Origin: Naegleria lovaniensis | Taxonomy: Eukaryota > Heterolobosea > Eutetramitea > Acrasida > Naegleriidae | Length of the DNA stretch: 64,000 nt | Direction: 5' to 3' | NCBI RefSeq assembly: GCF_003324165.1 | Contig: NW_025407834.1 | Coordinates: 652,226 to 716,225, forward strand | Shown: piece after piece, positions 35,401-46,388 of the stretch | How positions within the stretch are numbered: position 1 is the first letter of the stretch | Layout: every line of letters begins with the position of its first letter | Notes under the pieces: generated by a model | Told to the model about the DNA's origin: nothing | What the model saw: only the letters and a program-made list of their open reading frames with translations | The model's database searches: none | Program-made: the position numbers and the translations under genes

Positions 35401-35669
35401 TCTTGATATTGTTGGTAGAAGAGACATTAAAAAATAATAATTCGTCGAATGAAAACAAAAAATTTTTCGAACAGGCTCATTAATAGAGATCCGGTAATCA
35501 GGTAGAATCAGGTTGAATCACAATTTGAGAAGGATCCACTTGAATGAAACCATTGTTCTTCCTTGACCTTTTTAACAAAGTAAAAGCTGATATTGTATTT
35601 ACCTTCAACACACAAGTTCTCTAATGCGAAAGCATAGTGGTTCATTTCCAAGAGCTTTAAATTTTAAAA

Positions 35670-38600
35670 ATGCCTCACGTGAGAGAGGATCTTGTTGATC
35701 AAATTACGGAAGCGGGCTTCACGAGAGAACAAGCGATTGCAGCACTCAACAAGGCTAACAACAATGTAACGAGAGCTTTTGATTTTCTCTTGTCTGATAT
35801 ACCTCTTCATAATGATGAGTATGAAATGGCCGATGATAATACATCAACAACAGCAGTAGCAGTTCATCATCATAACGATGATATGTCGGGAGCTCCTGGT
35901 GGCCCAACAATTAATGATATGAATCGATACTACAATGATTCGGATAGTTCTTCTACAACATTTAGTACAAGCGATGATGTATTGGGTGATGATCAAGAAG
36001 AAGCTCATCAAGCCAGAGCTGGTAATATTGCTCCCGATCAACAACGAGTAGCAGCTGCTTCTCATCATCAACAATATCGTCGTTCAGATAGCACTGATAA
36101 TATTCCCGATCTTGAAGACGATCCACAACAGGCTGCTCATCAGCGTTCACAACAACATGTTACGAGTGATCCAACAGATGAGTTTTTCTTCGACACAGCT
36201 ACTTTTGAATCGAATGATAACAGAAGATATGAACGATCTCCATACTATGATCATCATCACCATCACGGTCATAGACATTCAAATCATTCATCGCACAATA
36301 ATAGTTTTGAAGATGCTCTCAACATGGCCATACAAGCCTCTTTGCAAGATCAAAAACGAGATTCGGAACCTAAAACACCTATCGAAAAGTATAGAAAGCA
36401 GTCACACATCCCAATAGGTTTGAAAAATATTGGTAACACGTGCTATGTAAATTCTCTTTTCCAAGCGTTCTTCATGATTCCCAAATTGAAGCAATTAGTG
36501 TTTGCTTTTTCCGAAGAAGAATTTAAATCCAGAGTTCAAGCTAAAATTGAAAAAGTTGCAAATCAACAAAAAGAAAATGCTACTGACAAGCAACCTTCAC
36601 AGGCTCAACAACAAGTTTCGAGCCGTACCTTGTTGGAAAGACAGGCTGAAAAAGATCGTAAGTTTTTGATCCACATAGCTTGTAATAATCATGATTCATG
36701 TGTATATTGCAGTGAATTTCGTAAAAGAAGTTCAAAGACTCTTTGCCAAAATGATTCTCACAAATAGAACATTTATAGATCCATCAGCGCTGGTGGATGC
36801 ACTTTTAAAGGAAGGGGTGGATGTAAATATCGGCTACCAAGAAGACATTAGTGGTATGTAAGAAATCATGTGACTTTCACTTCAATTTTTTGGTAACTAC
36901 TTTCACAGAATTTTACAGCAGAATTTTAATTTTATTGGAGAGAATGTTTTCTCAAGAATGGGAAGAAAAAATTGAAAACAAAACAAACAGTATTAGCCTC
37001 GAAAATCCACTCAAACAAATATTTTACGGAATTTGTACAGAAGAATTAGAATATGAAAATAGAGAAAAGGAAACAGTTACTGTCAACAAGTTATCCGAGC
37101 TTTGTAATTTAATTTTGAACGTTAGCGAAGAATTGAATAATTTTTACGCATCACTTGACGCCTATTCCATAACAGAGATTGCAGATTATTCCATTGAGAC
37201 GAACTACAAATCAAATGTTGTAAAGACCACCTGGTTCAAAACACCTCCACCTGTATTATTAGTTCAATTACAAGTAGGTATTTATTGTTGTTACGTTTAC
37301 CACTTAACGCATTTTTAATACCGCCAGCGAACATCGTTTGACACCACCAAAAAAGTTGCTCACAAAATTAATCTGCCATTCGACTTTCAAGAAGTAATTT
37401 TTCTGGACAGATACTTGGAATCTAACAAACATAGTAGGTATTGCTTTTGAACTTTAAAATATTAAATTCTTCATCAAGAAACAATGTCGAAAAGAGAGAA
37501 AATCAAGCAAATCAAACTTAAAATCGCCGACTTGGAGAATGAGCTCAATAGCTATGTGAACTTTCAAGGAAACTCGGGTTTGTCGCTGGAGTTTTTGTTT
37601 AATGGAGTACTAGAATATGTTAATCAAAAGCAACATGAATTATCCACAAATTCTAATGACGCAAAAGTTACAGCAAGCTCCATTGAAAGCTCTGTGAAAA
37701 TATTTGAAAATATACGTACTCAAGTGGTGAAGAAAGTAGAATCAATCAAGCTTGAAATTGCAACATTGAAAGAAAGCGTTCGAACAATGTTTGACGACAT
37801 GCATGACTGTGCATATGATCTTTGTGCCATTTTAGTTCATGAAGGAAGCCTGGCATCAAGTGGTCATTATTTCATTTACCATCATGACAAGCATTTAAAT
37901 ACATGGTGGAAATACAACGACATGAAGGTAACAGAAGTCACTGAGGAAGAGGTCATGAAAACCTCCAAAGGCAATAACGATAAGGACATTAGCTCTAGTG
38001 CTTATTGCTTGGTATATGTCGACAGTACCCGAGTGAATGTTGAGGAAAAGCACTTTATTTGCAAGGACATGGCTCTTCAACAAAAAATTGAAGAAAACAT
38101 TGTATCCCTCAAAGAGTCTTTGCACAAGCTTGAGCACTCTCATGACTCATGTTGTAGCCATCACCATGACCATGACCACATGGAACAAAAGCCCAATCAT
38201 GATTCCAAAGTTGAGGATCTACACGAGTACGCCTCTTTAGAAGAAGTTCTAGCAGCTTACCCAGCCACAGCTCGTGACTTGAAAACAGATATTCTTGCAG
38301 AAAAGTGGAAGACATTAATTCCACAAGATATTCAAGAGGAAGTTTTGTTCCAAAACAAAAAATTTGTTGAAGAAGTTCATATTTGGATAGAGCAACAAAA
38401 GGAAAAGCGAGAACGTGAGCGCAAGCATTTCCAACATCAATATAACGATGCGATTAACAGATGCTTCCAATTTTGCCAAGGTCAGGTCAATAGTACATAT
38501 ACCTATTCTATGTCTCTTCAAAACGATGCCAGAATTGCATCGTTCCAGGTATTCCTGTGTGCCATTGATCAAATTGGGCCTATGAAATTTACCATAGCCG

Positions 38601-39733
38601 ATCAAATTTTCTACAGCATGTTTCATCGAAAGCTATTGGATTTATTCATGAGTCTTGATAAGAGCGACCAAATGAAATTCCATGAATTTATGAATTTGGT
38701 GAACTTGACTATTAGTGATATTCCTGACCCCAAAACTATGGCATCTCTCACGGATTTGTATTCTCTCTTTTGTTTTGTAGCTACTCTGTATCATCATGGT
38801 TTGCATTACTTGTACAGAAAGACATTTGATCGTTCCATTATTGCCTTTCAAACAGCTATAATTTATGACAATGTTCTCACCAAAATGCATGGCGACAAGA
38901 AGCTGAGTAGAAAGAAAGATATTATTACATACACTGCCGTTTGCTTACAACAAATCTTTTCACGAGGATTGAAAACGATCACAAAGGATTTCACGGAGGC
39001 TATGAATTGGATTCGATATGCTGTAGAACACCTGCCTCTTGTCTGGAATAGCACACTTCCAACGAACGATTTTGTCTTTGATAAGATTTTGAATTATTTT
39101 CCTGTCTATATCAATGAGAATCACGTCAAAATTCAGTATAATTGTGCTCAACACGTTGACGAAATCATTGATTATTGGAAATATTTACAGCAACATCCAA
39201 TTTTTAGAAATTACAATATTAGAAAGGACTTGCAAAATTTAATTAATCAGGATGCTCCTCACGAAGAAATTGTAAAGTCAAGAAGACTCTTAAAGGCCTC
39301 AAATATGGAAATCGACAAAATGAACAGAGACTTGCTTGCACAGAATCGTGAAACCTATACTATCTCATTCCCAGATGATCCTGAACGTTTAGCTCGTGGA
39401 ATTTCTTCTGAAATTCATAATGTAGAAATGGAATATGCAAGAGACATTCAAATTCATCCAATGTACAATAGCGATGCCGATTTTATTGCAGAGGAAGAAG
39501 CAGAGGAACTTGATGAGCAAGGCGATCAGGCAGAAATTGGAGCAGACAACACTACTGCAGAGCTCTCAAGAGAAAGCTCTTCATCTCCACAAATAGCAAC
39601 AAGTACGACGTCCTCTGCTGTAAGCAAAACTTCATACACTACTGTTTCGGATGACAGCCCTCCTTCATCACAACACGGTGTGAAATCTGAACCAGCAGCT
39701 TCTTCATTGGAGGATCAAATCGATATAGACTAA
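35670..39733 (+). CDS. Ubiquitin C-terminal hydrolase, USP25/USP28-like
   Basis: Five exons close in phase: 35670-36657, 36713-36853, 36909-37273, 37328-37433 and 37479-39733, giving 1284 residues. A UBA-like domain opens the protein (VDQITEAGFTREQAIAALNKA, about residues 8-45). A His/Asp/Ser-rich disordered stretch follows, then a possible ubiquitin-interacting motif (EDALNMAIQASLQDQ, about 215-230). The USP domain has the Cys box IGLKNIGNTCYVNSLFQ with Cys258 and the His box LASSGHYFIYHHD with His663. The finger region is replaced by helices (DRYLESNK, then a Lys-rich coiled coil) as in USP25/28. The C-terminal half is a helical extension, as in that subfamily, with an acidic Ser-rich tail. 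It trims ubiquitin from substrates; the substrate here is unknown. The His-rich HHDHDH stretch at about residue 760 may bind metal. Confidence 0.88.
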
Positions 39734-39847
39734 AAGTCATGCATTTTTTAAATCGATTAACACAACCTCAAGAAAGCAAATAAGACAATAAGATGATTGT
39801 TATGACGCAATGTTCCAAGCGAATAAAAAAACTCACAAACAAAAAAA

Positions 39848-40764
39848 ATGAATTTTCTAAATAGAGTGCTGGAAAATCAAGCGAAACTTTTCAATTTGTT
39901 TTTATTTTCACTCGGGTTGGCCAATGATACAGCGAGTGAGAGTCATGGAGTTGATTCCGAGCCTTCGAAGAATCATTATGACATGTCCCAAGCACCTCTC
40001 TCCAAAGTATTCAAAGAGGTATTCGCAAATGGAACGTTTCAATCCGATGTTTTGATTCATTATATTGTGGATGGATTTTCTCAATTTAAATCCGATGCTA
40101 AAAGTTTTATTAATTCTGTCTATTGGAGAGAAGAATATTGGTTACAAGGCGTGATTGCCATGCATATTGTCTTTCTTACTTGTATTATAATGTCGAGGAA
40201 AAATATGAACATGCAAGCCTTGTTATTTGGCTTGATTTGTAAGTGTTTTACAAAATGTGGATCATCATTTAGCGATGATAAATAATATATTGTTGAATTT
40301 TGGAATGATCACATGATGGTCATCATCTTTTGAATTATAATCGGATTTGGATGAAAAGGCGTCATGACATACTTGTCAGAATCATTGAATAGATGGTGTA
40401 ATGCAAATTGGCAATTGTTTTCAACGATGAATTATTTTGATGGACGTGGATTCTTTACAGCTGTCGTTTACGCATTTCCTTTACTGTTTTTACTTTTTAT
40501 CATTGTGGTAAGTGAATTAGATCATGTTCAACAAGAATTCCACAATATGAATGAAATTTTCACGATTTTGCTTACATTTCTGATTGTTTAATGATGAAAA
40601 CGACTGAACAGGTGAACATGATTATTACTTCGGCACAAATGGTGATTAAGGTAAAAAGAAGACAACTTCAGAGACAACGACAAAAAGAACAAAACAATCG
40701 AAGCAATTCTCAAAATTCGAATTCGAATCGAACAGAAGGAACTAACACCATTACTCGACAATAG
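39848..40764 (+). CDS. TMEM18: TMEM18 homologue
   Basis: Exons 39848-40238, 40359-40507 and 40612-40764 give 230 residues; animal TMEM18 has 140, the extra length being an N-terminal extension. Nuclear-envelope membrane protein in animals (family knowledge). Hydrophobic segments: WLQGVIAMHIVFLTCIIMS, then a helix crossing the exon 1/2 junction, and FFTAVVYAFPLLFLLFIIV. The diagnostic CNANWQLFSTMNYFDGRGFF matches the family's NWxLFSxxxYFDxxGxF signature, followed by a basic coiled tail (VKRRQLQRQRQKEQ), which in animals binds DNA. All junctions are in phase. The downstream extension is Asn/Ser-rich. Confidence 0.9.
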
Positions 40765-41266
40765 ATCAACATGTGATTGAAAACTAATTTATGAATGGCT
40801 CGTTCTAAAATAAATTGACTTCTCATAATTCATCCATTCCAACCATGCCAAAGTGACAGAATTGGACTTTATGAATGAGACAAACAGACAGAGTCGTTAA
40901 ACTACAAAGAAAAACATCACATCATATTGTGGCATTCATTGCTCTGTGTTTTAAAATTTTCAAAATCTAATCGTTATTATTGATTTGGCAAACTTCAATT
41001 CCGTTCACCAATTTTTCAAAAGAGCGGATTAAAAAACGTTAACGGACTTACCAAAAAACACCTCGAGAACTCCGAGAACGTGCAAAAGAGACGAACAACA
41101 ATCTCGCTGGCTATCTAGAATCACAGCAACATTGATTCACAACAGTCTAGAATTATCACGAGAATTTCATTGAATTGTTATTGGGTTTTGAATCATCATC
41201 AATATTCCGAAGATTTTTTCTAAACTATCTTTATTTGGAAATTCATCATTATTGCTATGATCAAAG
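40765..41266. promoter_or_regulatory. Intergenic region before the PH/coiled-coil gene
   Basis: About 500 bases with no convincing open frame, RNA gene or repeat. Holds the TMEM18 3' end (AATAAA at about 40810) and the promoter and 5' UTR of the 41267 gene. Confidence 0.4.
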
Positions 41267-44248
41267 ATGATGGCATCATCATCATCGGTAGTATTGTATA
41301 GTGGATATTTATATCCAGTTCAAGCCTTTCCGATTGGTAATCATCATGAACAAGAGGACAATGATTCTATCATTGCTAATTCCACGTCTGGCACTAATAA
41401 TCATCAACCTTCCATGTATCATGACGATGATTCCGTACAAGATATTCTCACGTCATCCTCTAATTTACAATTCGGAAAAAGGAAATGGTTTGAAATTAGA
41501 AATGATTATCACTTGTATCAATACCGAACAAGAAGAGTTTCATCATCATTCAACAGCAGCAGTAGTAGTGAAGGCGGGTCTAACAACAACCACTATGAAA
41601 TGAAAACGAATTTATTACAATACCATCATATCCTTCCGATCAATCATGTTCATTATTCACAGAAAAGTTTTAACGAAAATATTATGGAAATTTATTCACA
41701 ACAATCACCTACGTATCGGTCGCCGTTAGTGGACTCGTCTGAAGAGCAGCCACAACAGCAGCTGTTATTGGGAGGAGAGGACTCTCCATGGTCTGAAGAA
41801 CAGCAGCAAGTCCAGACGACAACTACCGAAATGCATGAACAACAAGTAGGTGTAATTCAAGAGGAACAACCAATGGAAGGTGACGTGATGAATAACTCAA
41901 ACATGACGCTCCAGAAACGGTACATGCTCTGTTGCAAGAGTGACGATCAACAAGAGGTCTTGTTGTTTGCCACAAATTCTGAACAGAAGAGAAGTGAGTG
42001 GATTTGTGTGTTGAAACATATTCTGCATTTGGGATTTACAGAGAGAAATACTTGTCGATTTCAAAGTTTGGGAGGTAATGTGCTCATTCCAGTGGACCCT
42101 TCATTTTCATCTAATGAAATTCAACCTGCAACTGCCACCACTGCCTCTACCACTACCAACACATCATCAACTCCCTTTTCTGTCTCTGCTATTGAAAATG
42201 CATTCAATATTGAATCATTGAAGAATGAGTTGGCACTTTATATTGAACAGCTGTCTCAAAAAATTCGACAAAATGAAAGAAAGAAGAAAGAACGGGAAGA
42301 ACGAAATTATATTCAACAACAACAATCGCTGCTACTGAAAGAATCAATCAAAGGGCTTTCCTCCTTTTCTATGCAGTCTCAACAAAAAATTGAAACCAAT
42401 ACTGCCACCACAAACTATAAGAGCTTGAATGCAGATCGCATTTTCCATATTGAATCTCTGTGTGAAGAAATTAATCAAACAAGACTCGATTTACTGGAAG
42501 AAAAATTGCGTGTGTTGACAGAAACAAACTGGAAAGGCAACATCTCCTGTACCTACACTCTCCCATTTACAAACAAATCCTCCACAAAACCCTTCTTTCA
42601 CTATTTATTAATTATTGAAGAATATATTCGAGAGAAATCACCCTTGTATTTCCAAAAATCCATTCAACTCGTTCGATTATTGTTGTACTTTGAATGGAGA
42701 CATTTAGTGCTCTCATTGAATGAAATTAGCAAAGAGCTTTCTAGATGGAGCTCTGAAAATTTAAAGCAACTCGACACTCTATATTCACAAAGCTTTGAAT
42801 ATAATACGACTAAAAAGACTCTGAGCAGCACCTACAATGAAATGTATAGTCGATATAACATGTATACCCAAGCATTTGGAGTGACAAATGACGGAAGTCA
42901 ATTACGGCTTGACTCTAACACTTCTTCTGCCCTGAATAGCATGCGACAAACCAAGCAAGAGTTATATGCCAATTTAGCAGATGCTTCGATCAAGTTGAAA
43001 CAGACGAATAACCAAATCAGTTTGAACATGTATCAACTTGGCCTCATTGAAAATTTACTCATCAAAATAGTGAATGCTCAGAAAGCATCTGTCACGAGTT
43101 TGAGATATGGACAACTGATCACCAATAGCGTTCCACAAAGATTGTTTGTGTTAGATGAAAACTTTGAAACTGAACGTGACATTCGAAACCTCATTGATTT
43201 GCCAAGCAAGCACGATGCCATTGATATTTGCTTTTTAAAACTGTCGAGCAGGCATATCATTGAAAAATTCAAGAGTCGAATTGAGAGAGGAGATGACTAT
43301 CTTCTTCAACTCAAGCAACAAAAAGAAGAAATTCTTGCAGAGATCAAGTCACAACAACTTGCCTCATCAGAAGAGAGAAAGAAGCATGCCTCTCAAATGA
43401 TCAAGCAAATGCAACAACGTCTACGATCAAGTCTCACTTCAGGCCCAAATTCTAATTTTTTCTGCACTCAAATTCATCAATATGTGCAAAAGTTTCTCAA
43501 TAGTCCAATCAATTCCACAATGGGCTTACCAAAGCTTCAAGATTTGTTGAAAAACTTGACTGATAAGGTGATTTCCATGATGAAAATAACTCTCAACTGG
43601 TATCAAATTTATGAAGTATTGGAATCCATGATTTTTGAATACACTTCTCAAACACGAGGAATGATCATGTATGATTGTTGTCTCATTCAAGTTAAGAATG
43701 AAATGAGAATGATGGATGAAAATTTCTACACCAAATGTCAAGAAGTATCACACAAGCTTGTTGGCCAATTATTACTCGAAAGTAAGAAAATTGATGACAA
43801 GGATCTCAACGAATCTGAATTTAGACAATTTGTCATTGAGGAAGAAATTGTAAAATTTAAAGAAGAGTATCGAGTTGCCATTGAATTAATCAAATCGCTT
43901 TCAGAGGATTACCATGAAAAAGTTTCAGACACTAAACCGTATAATCCTTCTGCCAAGTTATCAATTATTACACAAGCAGCTCGAGAAGTGATGAATAAGA
44001 TTTACTTTTCCAAAACAAAGATCCGGTCAGAAATTGATCAGCATGTCTCTGCCGATGATTTTGTGCCCATGTTTATTTGTGTGATTTGTACAGCTGCTAT
44101 TAGGGACATGTTCACACAAATTGGGTTCATTAAGGAATTTGCTTTTGGAGATTATCTAGTTGGAGAACAGGGCTTCTTTTTGAGTAGTTTGGAATCTTCT
44201 GCCATATTTATTATGAACTTTGAAGATGATAATTATAAGGTTATTTAA
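41267..44248 (+). CDS. PH-domain and coiled-coil protein
   Basis: A single exon of 993 residues. A pleckstrin-homology domain seems split in sequence: the first part is VVLYSGYLYPVQAF ... GKRKWFEIRNDYHLYQYR (residues about 8-90), and the last part is LQKRYMLCCKSDDQQEVLLFATNSEQ followed by SEWICVLKHILHLGF, where the C-terminal helix Trp is typical. Between them lies about 120 residues of Gln/Ser/Asn-rich sequence, an unusually large loop insertion. From about residue 330 the protein is helical and coiled coil (KIRQNERKKKEREERN, QLKQQKEEILAEIKSQQ), with a more ordered C-terminal part. Likely binds phosphoinositides at a membrane and scaffolds something. The function is unknown; no GEF or GAP motif was seen. 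Confidence 0.65.
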   Translation: MMASSSSVVLYSGYLYPVQAFPIGNHHEQEDNDSIIANSTSGTNNHQPSMYHDDDSVQDILTSSSNLQFGKRKWFEIRNDYHLYQYRTRRVSSSFNSSSSSEGGSNNNHYEMKTNLLQYHHILPINHVHYSQKSFNENIMEIYSQQSPTYRSPLVDSSEEQPQQQLLLGGEDSPWSEEQQQVQTTTTEMHEQQVGVIQEEQPMEGDVMNNSNMTLQKRYMLCCKSDDQQEVLLFATNSEQKRSEWICVLKHILHLGFTERNTCRFQSLGGNVLIPVDPSFSSNEIQPATATTASTTTNTSSTPFSVSAIENAFNIESLKNELALYIEQLSQKIRQNERKKKEREERNYIQQQQSLLLKESIKGLSSFSMQSQQKIETNTATTNYKSLNADRIFHIESLCEEINQTRLDLLEEKLRVLTETNWKGNISCTYTLPFTNKSSTKPFFHYLLIIEEYIREKSPLYFQKSIQLVRLLLYFEWRHLVLSLNEISKELSRWSSENLKQLDTLYSQSFEYNTTKKTLSSTYNEMYSRYNMYTQAFGVTNDGSQLRLDSNTSSALNSMRQTKQELYANLADASIKLKQTNNQISLNMYQLGLIENLLIKIVNAQKASVTSLRYGQLITNSVPQRLFVLDENFETERDIRNLIDLPSKHDAIDICFLKLSSRHIIEKFKSRIERGDDYLLQLKQQKEEILAEIKSQQLASSEERKKHASQMIKQMQQRLRSSLTSGPNSNFFCTQIHQYVQKFLNSPINSTMGLPKLQDLLKNLTDKVISMMKITLNWYQIYEVLESMIFEYTSQTRGMIMYDCCLIQVKNEMRMMDENFYTKCQEVSHKLVGQLLLESKKIDDKDLNESEFRQFVIEEEIVKFKEEYRVAIELIKSLSEDYHEKVSDTKPYNPSAKLSIITQAAREVMNKIYFSKTKIRSEIDQHVSADDFVPMFICVICTAAIRDMFTQIGFIKEFAFGDYLVGEQGFFLSSLESSAIFIMNFEDDNYKVI

Positions 44249-44412
44249 TAAATTGCTAATTACTTCAACTATTATTGACATCATCTATTTCAATACTTTT
44301 AAGCAACGCCATGAAAAAGCAATGTCAATATTTCATGCCAAAAGAACAGCCTTCATTCTGAGACTGTATGTGTTTGAAAATTTAGAGCTTGGGATTTTAA
44401 AGTGTCCTACAA

Positions 44413-46231
44413 CTATGCAGTGCCTTTCTTATTGTCACCAGTAGGTAACATTTCTTGCTGCTGTTGTTGCATGAAATGAATGACCTCTTTCGCACAGCTA
44501 TATTGATACTTCTTGGAGCATTTCAAATGTTGAATATTTCCATACATACTACCATCTGTGTTGAATATTGAAATTGACAAGTCAGTAACTCGTGTTTTTG
44601 ATTCATCTCGATACTTGTCATTGTTCACAATGTTAAAGGTAATGGTCTTAACTTGGCTACACTTTGAGAAAATATGATATGATTGAATAAATGCACGTCT
44701 ACAACGAGCATTGCAATTCAATGTGGATAACTCCAATTGTACCGTTAAATCTTGACCTTGAATGAGAGAATTCAACTGTTTCACTAATCTCTTGTAACTC
44801 ACAGAATTAAAAGCAATTTCAACCTTGAAAGAGAACCATGATTTGATCAATTGAGGACTCGATGCTATCACCAAATAGATCGATGGAACAATTTGATTGG
44901 ATGAAATGTCTCCAGTTTTAGGATTCATTTGCAGATTATTGTTTGGTTTGGTTTTTGACGAGCTCATGGCAGCAATATGATGGACATCTTTGAGATCTTG
45001 AAGAGTTTGTAGCATTATGGCAATGGCTTTTTGTTTCAGAGAGAGCATGAATTCAACTCGACTTGGAGACGAATTATTATTGGCACTGCTGTTGGTATAG
45101 TATTTCATTGATATTTGATTAAAATGTTCTTGGATGATATCCATGTGATTTTTTTCTGAAATTCATTGTTGTTTGTTGACACAAATAGTAAAGGAAAAAA
45201 TTATGTGAAAAATTGGAATTAATAACAAGTACTTGATACATACTTGCATCTGTTTGAGGTGTGACATGTAAAATATCAGTCACATGTATCTTTGTTGGAT
45301 CCTTCAATGATTTTGAATGCGAGATGGTGATAGATTCTTCTCGCAATGTGTCAATATGCTGAATGTCGTCGTCAACTTTCTCTCGAGAATGTTGCTTCTG
45401 CATGTTAATACTATTCAATTGCTTTAAAAATTGTAACTTTTTCGGGTCTTACCATAATTATTGTTTGAAAAATATGAATAATAACTGCTCCTCAATAGTT
45501 TGTTGTGACCCTCACATACCTCGCAAAGTTTCTTTCAAATAAGCATCTCTAAGATTTTTGAGCTTTTCATACGAGTTTTCGTTGCTCGATGATTTTTGTT
45601 CTTGCTTGCGCTCCGGTTTGTCTTGAGGTATCTTCTTTCGAAGACATGACTTTGAAACAAATAGTTCAAGATCGCATCGCGTCACAGCTTTTTCATAGGT
45701 AATGATAGGATCACTCGACGGCGATCTGAAAAAATCAAATTCATCATGATTTTCCGAAGCAAGTTTTTCATGGATACCCATTGTGGAGAAGTGTTCCAAA
45801 TCAGGATATAAAAATTGAGAAAATCTAACGTATTGTGTGGTTTTTTCAAATTGATCATCACTATCATCACCAATTAAATTATAAACGTATCGTTTTAGTG
45901 GGAGAAAGTAAATATGAGCAGCAATTTTCAGCAGAGTTTGATCTCTCGGATCTTTGACCACACTGTTAATCACTGTATTCATTTTAGAACTATAGAAATA
46001 ATTATTCGTCCGAAATAATGTGGTGGTCGTTGATGATGAAATATGATCATTCATATTTGATTCCGAAGTGATCAATTTCTGTTGTTCTTGCTGTTGTTGT
46101 TGCTGTCTAATTTGAAAATACATGTACAAGAAGAGTTGGACCATGACCATGATGGCCAAATATTTCCGATTGTTATTCTGGTTATTGTTCGGGACAGCAG
46201 CAGAATTTCGATCGTCGTCATCTCTTTGCAT
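44413..46231 (-). CDS. Unrecognised protein with N-terminal membrane anchor
   Basis: Exons 46231-45520, 45447-45244 and 45155-44413 close in phase and give 552 residues. Exon 2 starts after GGTAAG at 45448; this acceptor is required by phase. Residues 22-40 (KYLAIMVMVQLFLYMYF) form one hydrophobic helix, followed by a poly-Gln tract and Ser/Thr-rich sequence. The rest is mixed, with a helical middle (VEFMLSLKQKAIAIMLQTL) and a beta-rich end (LVIASSPQLIKSWFSFKVEIAF, KTRVTDLSISIF) that could be a small globular domain. The C-terminus has another Gln run (MQQQQQEM). I do not recognise it. It converges on the PH gene with 165 bases between stops. Confidence 0.6.
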
Positions 46232-46388
46232 TTTTTTTTGAGGTTGATCATTGAAATAATTAATCAGTAATAATTATTAAAATTATTAATACATGTGTTG
46301 TATTGCAAAATCTTTAACTCAAAGTAAAAAATAATAATTAAGAATTTAACGACCTCAAAAGATGGAATTATTAATTTTACAAAAAAAA

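Larger units (their letters stand above)
32397..35414 (-). repeat. Inverted segmental duplication, copy 2
   Basis: The reverse-orientation partner of 9960-12849, about 19.5 kb away. Starting from the outer end it carries tRNA-Lys and then the kinase-like gene, followed by the same 3' flank TTGTTAGACG...CCAATACTGGCCAAAATAATT. It is about 120 bases longer than copy 1 because it keeps a segment holding a putative intron at 33520-33575. Overall identity is high by eye, highest in the kinase-coding half. Confidence 0.92.

Noticed and set aside
38138-38190. His/Asp-rich stretch in the USP gene considered as a microsatellite artefact
   Set aside because: It is in frame, mixed in codons and located in a loop of a well-supported gene.
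45422-45447. Phase conflict in the 44413-46231 gene
   Set aside because: Using the acceptor GGTAAG at 45448 instead of the closer TTTAAAG removes the conflict.
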